DNA of 64,000 nt from Oceanobacillus sojae (GTDB lineage Bacteria > Bacillota > Bacilli > Bacillales > Amphibacillaceae). Positions 1 to 9,081 of the stretch are shown here, piece after piece. The translations under genes were made by a program, and so were the position numbers. The stretch lies in contig NZ_LT727812.1 in assembly GCF_900162665.1 (NCBI RefSeq), positions 205,649 to 269,648 of the forward strand. Reading direction: 5' to 3'. The first letter of the stretch is position 1. Each line of letters begins with the position of its first letter. The notes beneath the pieces were generated by a model that had not been told where the DNA came from, did no database searches, and worked only from the letters and a program-made list of their open reading frames with translations.

Positions 1-419
1 GCAAGTTCATTAATAGATGGAGAACGCCCTAAATTTTTCGACATTTCTTCCCGTTTCCGGCGAATTTTATTCCCCATCTCTTTTAAAGACCGGCTGACCT
101 TTACACTGCCGTCATCACGAATAAAACGCTGTATCTCGCCAATAATCATGGGAACGGCATAGGTAGAAAATTTTACGTTATAAGACAGATCAAATTTATC
201 AACTGCTTTGATCAGCCCGATACTTCCAATTTGAAATAAGTCATCTGGATCATACCCGCGATTTACAAACCGCTGAACAACTGACCAGACAAGCCGGACG
301 TTTCGACGGATAAGCTCTTCCCTTGCTTCATTGTCACCAGACTGGCTTAATTGAATCATTTTCTTTACCTGCTCATTGGAAAGCTGCTCTCTTTCCTCCG
401 TTTTATGAATATTCACCAT
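1..419 (-). CDS. sigF: RNA polymerase sigma-F factor (partial, C-terminus beyond window)
   Basis: First forespore-specific sigma factor, which directs early forespore transcription after asymmetric division. The visible 139 residues hold sigma region 2 with RLVWSVVQRF, the -10-recognition stretch GYDPDDLFQIGSIGLIKAVDKFD and FSTYAVPMIIGEIQRFIRDD, then the start of region 3 (VKVSRSLKEMGNKIRR). The ATG lies 7 bp after the spoIIAB stop, the third place in a spoIIAA-spoIIAB-sigF operon as in B. subtilis. The Shine-Dalgarno is poor, which suggests translational coupling. Regions 3-4 run off the left edge. Identity is near certain from the residue-level match to the family and the context. Confidence 0.96.
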   Translation of the reverse strand, partial: MVNIHKTEEREQLSNEQVKKMIQLSQSGDNEAREELIRRNVRLVWSVVQRFVNRGYDPDDLFQIGSIGLIKAVDKFDLSYNVKFSTYAVPMIIGEIQRFIRDDGSVKVSRSLKEMGNKIRRKREEMSKNLGRSPSINEL

Positions 420-426
420 TGATTTT

Positions 427-867
427 TTAGTTGTATACCGTTTTTGATTTTGATAATTGCTTCTTCATATAAACGGAAGTCCCTTTTTCAGGAGCAGAAA
501 TGACTTCCACGGTATCCATGAAATTTTCAATAATTGTAAAACCCATGCCGGATCGTTCCATTTCTGGCTTTGATGTAAATAAAGGTTCCCTTGCTTCATC
601 AATATTCAAAATGCCTTGTCCTTCATCGCGTATGGTCAGCTCTATTTCCCCATCATACAGCACGCAGTCGATATAGACCTTATGATGGGGTTCACTTCCA
701 TAGCCGTGAATAATAGCATTGGTTACTGCTTCAGAGACCACCGTTTTAATTTCTGTTAATTCCTCCATCGTTGGATCCAATTGTGTGACAAAAGATGCCA
801 CAGCTACTCTGGCAAAAGCCTCATTTTCACTTACACTGGAAAAAGAAATAGACATTTCATTTTTCAT
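427..867 (-). CDS. spoIIAB: Anti-sigma-F factor / serine kinase SpoIIAB
   Basis: Holds sigma-F inactive in the predivisional cell and mother cell, and phosphorylates SpoIIAA. It is a GHKL-fold protein of 146 residues, the usual length. The N-box [13 protein letters not shown] lies near residues 45-57, the G1 box IRDEGQGI near 78-85 and the G2 box [15 protein letters not shown] near 104-118. The start ATG overlaps the spoIIAA stop (ATGA), so the two are translationally coupled, which helps keep partner-switching proteins in ratio. Confidence 0.97.
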   Translation of the reverse strand: MKNEMSISFSSVSENEAFARVAVASFVTQLDPTMEELTEIKTVVSEAVTNAIIHGYGSEPHHKVYIDCVLYDGEIELTIRDEGQGILNIDEAREPLFTSKPEMERSGMGFTIIENFMDTVEVISAPEKGTSVYMKKQLSKSKTVYN

Positions 868-1217
868 GATGTCACCCCCAAGCCTTGAAGTGCACGTTCT
901 TCATCTTCCTCTAAACGAATAATTTTGAAAAAGCCTGACATATCAAAAAGGCGGTGCAGGGAAGGAGCTACAGAGCACAGAACCATCTCTCCCCCTAATT
1001 GAACAACCTCTTTGTAGCGCCCTAAAACAACACCTAATCCAGAGCTGTCCATAAAGCTTACTCCCTTTAGGTTTAAGATGATATGTTTAATGGAATGCAT
1101 ATAAATCCAATCTTTCCACGTATCTCTTAATCCTTCTGCCTCATGATGATCCAATTCACCTTGCATACGTACAATCAGCACATCGCCTTTTACTTCAAAT
1201 TCAGTCTGTAATCCCAT
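864..1217 (-). CDS. spoIIAA: Anti-sigma-F factor antagonist SpoIIAA
   Basis: STAS-domain anti-anti-sigma factor. The unphosphorylated form displaces sigma-F from SpoIIAB, and SpoIIE dephosphorylates it at the septum. I place the start at the internal ATG because it follows a strong AGGAGGAG Shine-Dalgarno. The longer reading frame upstream, to 1277, has none. With this start the protein is 117 residues and the FMDSSGLG phosphorylation loop puts the target serine at residue 58, exactly as in B. subtilis. First gene of the spoIIA unit, behind a sigma-H promoter at 1341-1368. Confidence 0.97.
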   Translation of the reverse strand: MGLQTEFEVKGDVLIVRMQGELDHHEAEGLRDTWKDWIYMHSIKHIILNLKGVSFMDSSGLGVVLGRYKEVVQLGGEMVLCSVAPSLHRLFDMSGFFKIIRLEEDEERALQGLGVTS

Positions 1218-1317
1218 GTGCAATGCTCCTCCTCTTTGTTGTGAAATAGTTTCCTTTTGCTTGAAATACCTGTCCAAAAAATCCGGGAAATTCTTTTCCA
1301 GCTATTGCTTTTAACAG

Positions 1318-1331
1318 CTTTTTGAACATCC
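1318..1331. repeat. Solo end of the TTTTTGAACATCC intergenic repeat, spoIIA leader
   Basis: CTTTTTGAACATCC here equals the right end of the TIR-bearing element at 14626-14760. It lies in the presumed 5' leader of spoIIAA. A degraded partner (TGTCCAAAAAAT, near 1271) might be the other end of a short copy, but this is weak. Confidence 0.45.
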
Positions 1332-1340
1332 TTATATAAG

Positions 1341-1381
1341 GAATTCTCTAAACAAATGACTATTTCCTGCTACTCGACAAA
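1341..1381 (-). promoter_or_regulatory. Sigma-H promoter with Spo0A box for the spoIIA operon
   Basis: Read on the minus strand, AGGAAAT (1362-1368) is followed by 12 bases and then AGAGAATTC (1341-1349). This matches the sigma-H consensus (RnAGGAwWW, 11-12 bases, RnnGAAT). TTTGTCGAG at 1373-1381 resembles a Spo0A box (TTTGTCRAA) just upstream of the -35. It sits between dacF and spoIIAA, where B. subtilis has its sigma-H/Spo0A-P promoter. A CCTTATATAAGG palindrome (1331-1342) lies over the expected start point. Confidence 0.75.
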
Positions 1382-1398
1382 AGAAGTGGAAATACGTA

Positions 1399-2577
1399 TT
1401 AATCGGCTGCTTTCACCATTTTTTGCAATGTTCGTTTTGTTAATTCAGGAATAGATGCTTGTGTAATATCTTCCTTAACGATCAGTGGTGTAGTATATAA
1501 AGGCTTATCATTTTCTTTGACAATAAGCTCCCCGACAACAGTTCCTTTTTTAATTGGAAATTTCCAATCATCCTGAATAGAAATTTCTGTTGTTACAGAC
1601 GGTTCTTCTTCTCCTTTTTTATGAAGGCTGTGAACATCCTGTTTGGTAACAATATCAAAGCTTTGAGGCTTTGCTTTTATTTGGTTCAGCTCCATCACCG
1701 TTTCTTCTTTGGCAAAAAGCTGCTTTGTATGATAGCTTTGGAAGCCATAGTCCAGTAATCCTGATACCATTTTATTGCGCTCTTTCGGTGTTTCAGCACC
1801 CATAACAACCGCAATCACCCGCATATCATCCCGCTTTGCTGTAGCAGTCAGACAATACTTCGCTTCATTTGTATAGCCTGTTTTCATGCCGTCTGCACCT
1901 GGATAGGAACGAATCAGCTTATTTGTATTCACAAGCCAGAACTCATTTTCTTCCCCCTGGCGTAAATAATCCTCATAGATAGACGTATAGTTCGTAATAT
2001 CTTCATATTGTAATAATGCTCTTGTCATAACAGCCATATCGTAAGCACTGCTGTAATGATTGTCTGCCGGAAGCCCGGTGGTATTTTCAAAATGAGTATC
2101 CTTAAGCCCAAGTTCTTCTGCTTTTTTATTCATTTTACTGACAAATTCTTCTTCTGTTCCTGCAATAGTTTCTGCCATTGCAACACTGGCATCATTTCCG
2201 GAAGCAATTGCTATCCCTTTTATTAAATCATTTACAGACATTTCTTCTCCGGCCTCCAGGAAAACTTGAGATCCTCCCATCGAAGCGGCGTATTCACTTA
2301 CAACAACAATATCCTCTTTGGAAATTTTATCGTTTTCCAACGCTTCCATAATTAAAAGCAGGGTCATTATTTTTGTCATACTGGCCGGTGGTAATTGTTC
2401 GTGTGCATCCTTGTCAAACAGAATTGTACCTGTATTTTGTTCAATTAAAACTCCCGATAAAGCATCCTCAGCTAAGCTTGTTTTTTCTTTATTCTCTTCA
2501 TTCGCTAAAACAGTTGAATAGTTGAAAAATGTCGTTCCGATAAGTAATCCAATCATCAATACGATTAGTCGCTTCAT
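1399..2577 (-). CDS. dacF: D-alanyl-D-alanine carboxypeptidase DacF
   Basis: Penicillin-binding-protein-5-type carboxypeptidase that trims peptide stems in spore peptidoglycan and so helps set cortex cross-linking. An N-terminal signal peptide (KRLIVLMIGLLIGTTFF) is followed by the serine active-site motif SMTK, then SGN (in IASGNDAS) and KTG (GMKTGYT). The C-terminal domain and tail are typical of this class. I chose the ATG at 2577, because the upstream ATG at 2592 lies inside the Shine-Dalgarno GGAGGG. It is directly upstream of spoIIAA as in B. subtilis, with no terminator between them, so late read-through into spoIIA is likely. Confidence 0.93.
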   Translation of the reverse strand: MKRLIVLMIGLLIGTTFFNYSTVLANEENKEKTSLAEDALSGVLIEQNTGTILFDKDAHEQLPPASMTKIMTLLLIMEALENDKISKEDIVVVSEYAASMGGSQVFLEAGEEMSVNDLIKGIAIASGNDASVAMAETIAGTEEEFVSKMNKKAEELGLKDTHFENTTGLPADNHYSSAYDMAVMTRALLQYEDITNYTSIYEDYLRQGEENEFWLVNTNKLIRSYPGADGMKTGYTNEAKYCLTATAKRDDMRVIAVVMGAETPKERNKMVSGLLDYGFQSYHTKQLFAKEETVMELNQIKAKPQSFDIVTKQDVHSLHKKGEEEPSVTTEISIQDDWKFPIKKGTVVGELIVKENDKPLYTTPLIVKEDITQASIPELTKRTLQKMVKAAD

Positions 2578-2608
2578 ACTGCTTCCCTCCAAATCACAAT
2601 AATACTTT

Positions 2609-2638
2609 TAGGATTTCCATTTTGGCTTTATTTCATAC
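2609..2638 (-). promoter_or_regulatory. Candidate sigma-F/sigma-G promoter of dacF
   Basis: On the minus strand GTATG (2634-2638), a 15-base spacer, then GGAAATCCTA (2609-2618). This approximates forespore promoters (GYATA, about 15, GGnnAnAnTA) with mismatches in both boxes. The position is right for dacF. By-eye match only. Confidence 0.4.
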
Positions 2639-2739
2639 TATTTTTAATTTGAAATATATAAATTGGAGCATCTTTTTTGTTGTTCGATAAACTCTACCCT
2701 ATACTGAAACTAGATTAGATAAAGAAGGGAGATTTATAT

Positions 2740-3462
2740 ATGGGACAGGACATCAGCGGTAAAATTGCATATATCACAGGGGGAAGCAGCGGAATTGGCA
2801 GAGCAGCTGCACATCAATTTGCCAAAGAAGGCGTTCATCTCGGATTAATTGCCAGAAGAAAAGAAAACCTTGAAGAAACGCAGCAGGAGCTGGAAACATA
2901 CGGCGTGAAGATTGCTATCTGCAGTGCAGATATTTCTAAGCCTGACCAAGTAAAAACAGCTGTTCAGCAGTTTGAACAGAAATTAGGGAAAGCTGATATA
3001 TTAATAAATAACGCAGCAATAAGTGATTACGGCAATTTTCAGGATATGGATGAGGAAGTCTGGAAGCATATTTTTGAAGTGAATGTTTTTGGAACATACC
3101 ATGTTTTAAAAGAAGTTCTTCCACACCTTGTAAGCAAACAAAAAGGAGATATTATTAATGTTTCCTCAAGCAACGGATTAAAAGCAACTGCAGGGTCAAC
3201 TGCTTACAGTGCTTCCAAATTTGCCATTCAGGGTATGTCAGAGGCTCTGATGCAGGAAGTTCGCAAAGAAAATATCCGCGTGTTTACCATGAACCCAAGC
3301 TTAGTTGCTACTGAGCTGGCATTTGGCGATAAACTGGAGGAAAAAAATGAAGATAAATTTATGCAGCCTGAGGACATAGCAGAGTATATGGTAGCCCAAT
3401 TAAAATTAAATCAGCGTATCTTTATTAAGCAGTCCGCACAATGGGCGACCAATCCATTTTAA
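2740..3462 (+). CDS. Short-chain dehydrogenase/reductase (SDR), 3-oxoacyl-ACP-reductase-like
   Basis: Classical SDR of 240 residues. It has the nucleotide-binding TGGSSGIG at residues 14-21, the NNAA structural motif, a catalytic serine in NVSSSNG and the YSASK Tyr-Lys pair. NADP preference is suggested by the arginines of LIARRKEN after beta-2. The substrate cannot be named from sequence. It stands alone on the plus strand with AGGGAGA ahead of the ATG and shares a bidirectional terminator with pdp. Confidence 0.85.
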   Translation: MGQDISGKIAYITGGSSGIGRAAAHQFAKEGVHLGLIARRKENLEETQQELETYGVKIAICSADISKPDQVKTAVQQFEQKLGKADILINNAAISDYGNFQDMDEEVWKHIFEVNVFGTYHVLKEVLPHLVSKQKGDIINVSSSNGLKATAGSTAYSASKFAIQGMSEALMQEVRKENIRVFTMNPSLVATELAFGDKLEEKNEDKFMQPEDIAEYMVAQLKLNQRIFIKQSAQWATNPF

Positions 3463-3492
3463 CAAGGCAATAATTCTATAATTTCCTGGTGC

Positions 3493-3540
3493 AATAAAAA
3501 AGAGATTCAGAAAAAAATATCTTCTAAATCTCTTTTTAAT
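3493..3540. terminator. Bidirectional terminator between the SDR gene and pdp
   Basis: AAAAAGAGATT (from 3496) pairs with AATCTCTTTTT (to 3537). T-runs on both strands serve both converging genes. Confidence 0.8.
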
Positions 3541-3550
3541 GCACTTATTT

Positions 3551-4843
3551 TCAATTAACAATACCAATAACACTTGATTTTACTTGAACAGGATGATCCG
3601 ATAACGTAATGGCATCCTTTATTTTCTTAATAACAGCGTCATTATCTTCCATATTAGTGTGGATTGTTGCAAGTTTATCGCCTGCCTGCAGCTTATCGCC
3701 TGTTTTTACATGGAAAGTGATTCCTACCTGATGATCAATTTGATCATCCTTTGTTTTTCTGCCGGCACCGAGAAGCATAGCGGCTTCCCCTATTTGCTGT
3801 GTTTCTATAGAAGCGATATATCCCGCTTGTTCCGCAGTTACATCAATAGATTGTTTAGCCTCCATTTCATGGATACTGTCCATCTTACCATCCTGCGCTT
3901 CAATAAAGGTTACAAACTTTTCATAAGCTTCTCCGCTTTGAATGACTTCTTTAACAAGCTTTCTGGCTTGTTCTTCGGTAGTTGCTTTTCCAGCTAAGAA
4001 AACCATTTGTGCTGCTATTTCTACGGATACATCATATAAATCCTGCCTATACTCCTGATCACGCAATAATTTTACCGCTTCCAACACTTCATTTCCGTTT
4101 CCGATCTCTGATCCGAGCGGCTGATCCATATTGGTTAACACAGCGACTGTTTCCCGATTTAACTTTTTCCCGATAGCGACCATTGTTTCAGCCAGCTTCT
4201 TTGCCTCTTCCTCTGTTTTCATAAAAGCACCGTTGCCGACTTTAATATCCAGGACAATTGCATCCGCACCCGAAGCAATTTTCTTACTCATTATTGAACT
4301 CGCTATTAAAGGAATCGAATCTACTGTACCTGTTACATCTCTCAATGCGTAAATCTTTTTATCGGCTGGTACTAAATTTCCTGATTGACCTACCAATGCA
4401 ATACCAAGCTCTTTCACCTGATCTTTAAATCTTTGCAATGGCAGCTCTGTATGAAATCCTTTAATCGCTTCCAGCTTGTCCACTGTACCGCCGGTATGCC
4501 CCAGTCCGCGTCCGCTCATTTTTGCAAAAGGAATTCCTAAAGAAGTAATTATCGGTGCAACAATTAAACTTACCTTATCCCCTACACCGCCGGTAGAATG
4601 TTTGTCAACAACAGTTGTATTTAAAAAGGATAAATCAATTGTCTCTCCAGACTTAACCATTAAATCTGTAAGGGCGGATGTTTCATCACTATTTAATCCC
4701 TGGAAATAAACAGCCATAAGCCAGCTTGAGATTTGATAATCTGGTATGGAATCATTAACATACCCATTTACAATATGTTCGATTTCTTCGTAGGATAATT
4801 CTTTACCATATTTTTTCTTATTTATAATCTCTACAGTATTCAT
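3551..4843 (-). CDS. pdp: Pyrimidine-nucleoside phosphorylase
   Basis: Phosphorolyses uridine, thymidine and deoxyuridine to base plus (deoxy)ribose-1-phosphate, feeding DeoB encoded just upstream. The glycosyltransferase family 3 fold is clear: N-terminal helical domain, then KHSTGGVGDK at about residues 84-93, the phosphate-binding SGRGLGHTGGT, and a C-terminal alpha/beta lobe. The start at 4843 (MNTVEII) is 9 bases after GGAAGG. The upstream ATG at 4852 directly abuts that site. It follows deoB by 39 bp. Confidence 0.95.
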   Translation of the reverse strand: MNTVEIINKKKYGKELSYEEIEHIVNGYVNDSIPDYQISSWLMAVYFQGLNSDETSALTDLMVKSGETIDLSFLNTTVVDKHSTGGVGDKVSLIVAPIITSLGIPFAKMSGRGLGHTGGTVDKLEAIKGFHTELPLQRFKDQVKELGIALVGQSGNLVPADKKIYALRDVTGTVDSIPLIASSIMSKKIASGADAIVLDIKVGNGAFMKTEEEAKKLAETMVAIGKKLNRETVAVLTNMDQPLGSEIGNGNEVLEAVKLLRDQEYRQDLYDVSVEIAAQMVFLAGKATTEEQARKLVKEVIQSGEAYEKFVTFIEAQDGKMDSIHEMEAKQSIDVTAEQAGYIASIETQQIGEAAMLLGAGRKTKDDQIDHQVGITFHVKTGDKLQAGDKLATIHTNMEDNDAVIKKIKDAITLSDHPVQVKSSVIGIVN

Positions 4844-4882
4844 GCTAACCATCCTTCCTATATTACAATGAATATTTCTCTT

Positions 4883-6064
4883 TTAGTTTTTTATATCGTC
4901 TAAAAAGCTTGTACCATGCTCAGGTAAAGGAACATTAAAATTATCAGCAACTGTTGCGCCTATATCAGCAAAAGTTGTCCGTATAGGAAGTTCCTTGCCT
5001 TCCTCAATGTTTGTATGGTAAACAATAAGCGGTACATATTCCCGTGTATGATCCGTTCCATGGTGGATCGGGTCATTTCCATGATCAGCTGTAATAATTA
5101 ACAAATCATCCTCCTGTAACTGTTCGAGTATTTCCGGAAGCTGTTTGTCATAAGTCTCCAATGCCTGTCCATAGCCGATTGGATCTCTGCGGTGCCCGTA
5201 TTTGGCGTCAAAATCAACAAGGTTAAGGAAGCTTAAGCCGGTGAAATCTTTTTTCATGGAGTCACTTAATTTTACCATGCCGTCGTCATTATCCTTTGTA
5301 CGGACTGCCTCTGTAATGCCCTCTCCATCATAAATATCAGAAATTTTCCCAAGCGCAATGACATCAATTTCAGCATCCTTTAATTCATTCATTACAGTAC
5401 GTCCAAAAGGTTTTAATGCATAATCATGACGGTTGGAAGTACGTTCAAAAGCACCGGGCTCTCCAACAAACGGGCGGGCAATAATACGTCCTACCATATA
5501 ACGTTCATCCAGTGTAAGCTCTCTGGCAATTTCGCAAATCCGATATAATTCATCAATTGGAACAATATCTTCATGTGCTGCAATTTGCAATACAGAATCT
5601 GCTGACGTATAGACAATCAGACTGCCGGTTTCCATATGCTCTTTTCCGAGCTCTACTAATATTTCTGTACCGGAGGCCGGCTTATTGCCAATTACTTTTC
5701 TGCCTGTTTTTTCTTCCAGCTCTTGAATAAGCTCATCCGGAAAGCCATCCGGGAATGTCCGGAACGGCTGATCGATGCGGAGTCCCATGATCTCCCAATG
5801 GCCAGTCATTGTATCTTTACCATTAGAAGCCTCCTGCATTTTTGTAAAATGTGCTTTCGGCTTGTCTGCCGGAGCAATTCCTTTGATTTCACGGATATTG
5901 CTCAAACCTAAGCTGCCCATAGTCGGCATATCCAGCCCATTCATCTCTTTTGCAATGTGCCCTAACGTATCTGATCCTAAATCATTAAACTTTTCTGCAT
6001 CTGGAGCTTCTCCGATTCCAACTGAATCCATGACAATTAAAAATACACGTTTAAATTGTTTCAT
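4883..6064 (-). CDS. deoB: Phosphopentomutase
   Basis: Interconverts (deoxy)ribose-1-phosphate and -5-phosphate in nucleoside salvage (named drm in B. subtilis). Member of the alkaline-phosphatase superfamily, with metal and phosphate ligands in [13 protein letters not shown], the catalytic-threonine loop of [10 protein letters not shown], and C-terminal ITADHGNDP and [10 protein letters not shown]. Strong AGGAGGT Shine-Dalgarno. It heads a deoB-pdp unit. The purine phosphorylase gene that sits between them in B. subtilis is absent here. Confidence 0.97.
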   Translation of the reverse strand: MKQFKRVFLIVMDSVGIGEAPDAEKFNDLGSDTLGHIAKEMNGLDMPTMGSLGLSNIREIKGIAPADKPKAHFTKMQEASNGKDTMTGHWEIMGLRIDQPFRTFPDGFPDELIQELEEKTGRKVIGNKPASGTEILVELGKEHMETGSLIVYTSADSVLQIAAHEDIVPIDELYRICEIARELTLDERYMVGRIIARPFVGEPGAFERTSNRHDYALKPFGRTVMNELKDAEIDVIALGKISDIYDGEGITEAVRTKDNDDGMVKLSDSMKKDFTGLSFLNLVDFDAKYGHRRDPIGYGQALETYDKQLPEILEQLQEDDLLIITADHGNDPIHHGTDHTREYVPLIVYHTNIEEGKELPIRTTFADIGATVADNFNVPLPEHGTSFLDDIKN

Positions 6065-6119
6065 TTATATCTACCTCCTATGTACTATATTCCCGAAACA
6101 AGTGCTCAGTATGATAATT

Positions 6120-6147
6120 ATTATAGACGTTAGATGTCTGACAACAT
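6120..6147 (-). promoter_or_regulatory. Candidate promoter/operator region of deoB-pdp
   Basis: TATAAT (6120-6125, minus strand) lies beside an interrupted dyad AGAC-N7-GTCT (6125-6139) that overlaps TTGTCAGACAT. The arrangement suggests repressor control, but a good -35 at 17 bp is not visible and I cannot name the regulator. Confidence 0.35.
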
Positions 6148-6215
6148 AAGGATAAAGGAATTTCTTTTATTTGAAAAGCTTTTCGATATTCAACAACTCC
6201 ATTCTTAACCTGAAA

Positions 6216-7106
6216 TTATGCTCTGGGATGGTAAGTTTGATAAATATCTTTTAATCTTGCTTTCGTCACATGTGTATAAATTTGCGTAGTGGATATATCT
6301 GCATGTCCCAGCATTTCCTGCACAATTCTTAAATCTGCGCCATTTTCCAATAAATGCGTTGCAAAGGAATGCCTTAATGTATGCGGCGTGATGGTTTTGT
6401 GTATTCCCGCTTCCATCGCATGCCCTTTTAAAATTTTCCAGAAGCCTTGTCTGCTTAAAGGCCGGCCATGCTGATTTACAAAAAGTGCATTTTCCTGCTT
6501 ATTTTTCTTCACAAGCTCTTTTCTTGCGGTTTGCATATACTCCTCTAAAACAATTTTGGCTGTATCTCCCAAAGGAACAATTCTTTCTTTTGAACCTTTC
6601 CCCATACATTGCACAAAACCCATCGTTAAATGTAAATCTTCCAATTTTAAACCTATCATTTCAGATACCCGCAGTCCTGTAGCATATAATAATTCTAACA
6701 TAGCTTTATTACGCAACGACAGTGGTGTTGTTGTCTCAATGCTCAATAACTTTTCTACTTCCTCCTGAGAAAGGGTATCCGGCAGCTTCCGCTCTTTTTT
6801 CGGCGTCTCAATGTGAAGACTGGGATCTGTATCAGCAATTCTTTCCCGTATTAAAAACTGATGAAAGGATCTGATTGAAGAAATATGCCTGGAAATTGTA
6901 GCAGTTGACTTACCGCTGTCTTTTAATTCATATAAAAAACGCATAATATCATTACGGCTGATGTCATTCCATTCGTTATATCCTATTTTTGTCAATTGTT
7001 TTTCATAAGCAGTAAGATCTCTTTGATAAGAGGTCATCGTGTTATCCGACAGCCCTCTTTCTACCCGTAGAAAATGATAGAAATCTTCTAAAGCATATTT
7101 CAACAT
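6216..7106 (-). CDS. xerD: Site-specific tyrosine recombinase XerD
   Basis: Resolves chromosome dimers at dif together with XerC. It has 296 residues with an N-terminal SAM-like core-binding domain ([18 protein letters not shown]). The catalytic domain has its first arginine in ATGLRVSE, the [11 protein letters not shown] box and [14 protein letters not shown] carrying the nucleophilic tyrosine. Shine-Dalgarno AAAGGAG. Placed between yqzK and deoB as ripX is in B. subtilis. Confidence 0.96.
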   Translation of the reverse strand: MLKYALEDFYHFLRVERGLSDNTMTSYQRDLTAYEKQLTKIGYNEWNDISRNDIMRFLYELKDSGKSTATISRHISSIRSFHQFLIRERIADTDPSLHIETPKKERKLPDTLSQEEVEKLLSIETTTPLSLRNKAMLELLYATGLRVSEMIGLKLEDLHLTMGFVQCMGKGSKERIVPLGDTAKIVLEEYMQTARKELVKKNKQENALFVNQHGRPLSRQGFWKILKGHAMEAGIHKTITPHTLRHSFATHLLENGADLRIVQEMLGHADISTTQIYTHVTKARLKDIYQTYHPRA

Positions 7107-7108
7107 AT

Positions 7109-7306
7109 CTATTCTCCTTTCAAAATATCAAATGGAAACCAGTCAGCCTCCTCGTTCGTCACCTTAACTGCCGGTCCTTCCGGTAAATCATAACGATGTA
7201 TTTCTTGAAACTCTTTATATATATAATGTAAACATACCGTAAAAAAGCAGGCGCCTATCATAAACAAAATAAATATTTTAACAGCCTCTTTAAAATGTTT
7301 CTCCAT
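7109..7306 (-). CDS. yqzK: YqzK family small membrane protein (DUF4227)
   Basis: 65 residues with one N-terminal membrane helix (about residues 11-29, [19 protein letters not shown]) and a short polar C-terminus. Function unknown. Identified mostly by its place directly before xerD, with 2 bp between stop and start. In B. subtilis fur precedes it directly. Here a gene on the other strand separates them. Confidence 0.75.
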   Translation of the reverse strand: MEKHFKEAVKIFILFMIGACFFTVCLHYIYKEFQEIHRYDLPEGPAVKVTNEEADWFPFDILKGE

Positions 7307-7543
7307 ATTCCGACCTCCCTGTCTCTAAATGCCTGTTATTACTTTGTATTGTAATCAAACACTTATACAGTTAGAATATGCAAAAAACAATTTCAAAAAT
7401 ACTAGAAAAAGATGAAGGCGGCAAAAAAATAAGACAGCTTCTTCTGTTAATATTATACAATGGTTGGAACCAGAGTTAAACTACAAACACTTTTACATTG
7501 TTTAACCCGATGAGATAATAAAATGAAAAAGGAGGTCATACAG

Positions 7544-8407
7544 ATGATGGAAGAAAAATTAAAACAAATTGGTGACAACTCGTCTATTCAAACAATGACT
7601 CCCGTTTCCGGCGGAGATATTAACCGGGCTTATTATGTAAAAACCGAAAAACAAGAATACTTTGTAAAAGCAAATCAGAATACTGCCGATGATTTCTTCC
7701 AGGTGGAAGCTGATGGTCTTGAAAAAATACGCTCAACAGAAACAATCGCTGTTCCGGAAGTTTATTACTATGACAAATCCTCCAAAAATCAGGAGATGGT
7801 GCTGATAATGGAATGGATTCAGGGTGAAAAAACGGCAATGACGGAACAGCAATTAGGGATTCAGCTGGCTTCTATGCATTTAACTTACGGGCCCGCTCAA
7901 TATGGATTAGATAAATCAACTTATATTGGAAAACTTCCTCAGACAAATGGTTTGCATAATGATTGGGTTAATTATTTCTGCGGTCATCGTCTACAGCCGC
8001 AACTAGATTTATCTGTGCAGTTCAACCGGATGAATCAAAAAAGACGCTTAAAACTGGAAACATTGATAATTGATTTAGATAAATATCTACCAAATCAGCC
8101 ACGGGTTTCTTTATTGCACGGCGATTTATGGGGAGGCAATTGGATAACAGGGCATGGAGGAAAACCTTATCTCATTGATCCTTCTGTATTGTATGGAGAT
8201 CACTTATTCGAGCTTGCTTTTACTGAGCTTTTTGGCGGCTTTTCAGATACTTTTTATACGCAATATAAAGAAAGTCTGCCATTAGAGGATTATTATGAGG
8301 ATGTAAAGCCGATATATCAGCTTTACTACTTGCTTGTTCATTTAAATATGTTTGGAGAAGCTTATGGAGCCAGTGTAGATCGGATTCTAAAAAGATATAT
8401 CCGGTAA
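7544..8407 (+). CDS. Fructosamine/ketosamine-3-kinase family protein
   Basis: Kinase-like fold of the fructosamine-kinase family, which phosphorylates sugars on glycated amines so that the adduct falls apart. The PVSGGDINRAYYV glycine loop, the FVKAN lysine, LIMEWI hinge, the HGDLWGGN catalytic loop and the DPSVLYGDHLFELA metal motif are all present. The start is the ATG at 7544, 8 bases after AAGGAGG; the ATG at 7523 lies before that site. It lies opposite to its neighbours and splits the fur-yqzK-xerD arrangement, suggesting a later insertion. The precise substrate is unknown. Confidence 0.85.
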   Translation: MMEEKLKQIGDNSSIQTMTPVSGGDINRAYYVKTEKQEYFVKANQNTADDFFQVEADGLEKIRSTETIAVPEVYYYDKSSKNQEMVLIMEWIQGEKTAMTEQQLGIQLASMHLTYGPAQYGLDKSTYIGKLPQTNGLHNDWVNYFCGHRLQPQLDLSVQFNRMNQKRRLKLETLIIDLDKYLPNQPRVSLLHGDLWGGNWITGHGGKPYLIDPSVLYGDHLFELAFTELFGGFSDTFYTQYKESLPLEDYYEDVKPIYQLYYLLVHLNMFGEAYGASVDRILKRYIR

Positions 8408-8422
8408 ATTATTCATCTTTTT

Positions 8423-8479
8423 CCAGATTAAAATATACGGCAGCACAACAAACAGATGCTGCCACATATTTTAATCTGG
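8423..8479. repeat. Long interrupted inverted repeat after the fructosamine-kinase gene
   Basis: A 14-bp outer arm (8423-8436 with 8466-8479) and a 7-bp inner arm (GGCAGCA 8439-8445 with TGCTGCC 8457-8463) are separated by a 2x2 internal loop. It begins 15 bp after the stop codon. No U-tract follows on either strand, so it is not a standard terminator. It may be a transcript-end stabiliser or a weak terminator. Confidence 0.7.
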
Positions 8480-8566
8480 TTGCTATATCGGCGAAATCGC
8501 TGCACCCTTAAGATAGTGCAAATAAAGCAGCTTCTATTCTTATTTATGTAAGTATTTTTCCCAAAT

Positions 8567-8600
8567 AAAAAAACCTTTCTCTCTATTTGAAAAAGGTTTT
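8567..8600 (-). terminator. Terminator of fur
   Basis: On the minus strand AAAACCTTTTT ... AAAGGTTTTTTT, immediately after the fur stop; T-run of seven. Confidence 0.75.
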
Positions 8601-8607
8601 AATCTGA

Positions 8608-9081
8608 TTATGGGGTTGCTTTTTGAACATCTTCTTTTACGGCTGCGGCCTGACATTGGCGACAAATCCCATGAAAGGTTAATCGATGATCCTTTACCTC
8701 AAAGCCCCAATCATTTTCAACAATTTGTTCTACTTCACCTAATAAGTCATTCTCAATTTCTTCAACAGAGCCACATTCAATACAAACCAAATGATGGTGA
8801 AAGTGCTTTGCGCCTTCTTTGCGCAAATCATATCTTGATACACCATCGCCAAAATTAATTTTGTCTACTATTTTTAATTCAGATAATAATTCTAATGTAC
8901 GATAAACGGTTGCCAGACCAATTTCCGGTGATTTCTCCTTTACAAGAAGATAAACATCCTCCGCGCTTAAGTGATCGTCTTCTCTTTCCAGAAGCACTCG
9001 AACCGTAGCTTCCCTCTGGGGAGTTAATTTGTAGCTATGCGAATGTAGCTGTTTTTTTATCTTTTCAATCCGGTGTTCCAT
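8608..9081 (-). CDS. fur: Ferric uptake regulator Fur
   Basis: Iron-responsive repressor of 157 residues. Winged-helix N-terminus (LTPQREATVRVLL ... IGLATVYRTLELL), then the metal-binding HFHHHLVCIECGSVEEIE and the second Cys pair CRQC near residues 141-144. The two CxxC pairs form the structural zinc site. Synteny with spoIIM/nudF upstream and xerD downstream supports Fur over PerR or Zur. A possible 7-1-7 box lies upstream, suggesting metal or peroxide control. Confidence 0.94.
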   Translation of the reverse strand: MEHRIEKIKKQLHSHSYKLTPQREATVRVLLEREDDHLSAEDVYLLVKEKSPEIGLATVYRTLELLSELKIVDKINFGDGVSRYDLRKEGAKHFHHHLVCIECGSVEEIENDLLGEVEQIVENDWGFEVKDHRLTFHGICRQCQAAAVKEDVQKATP

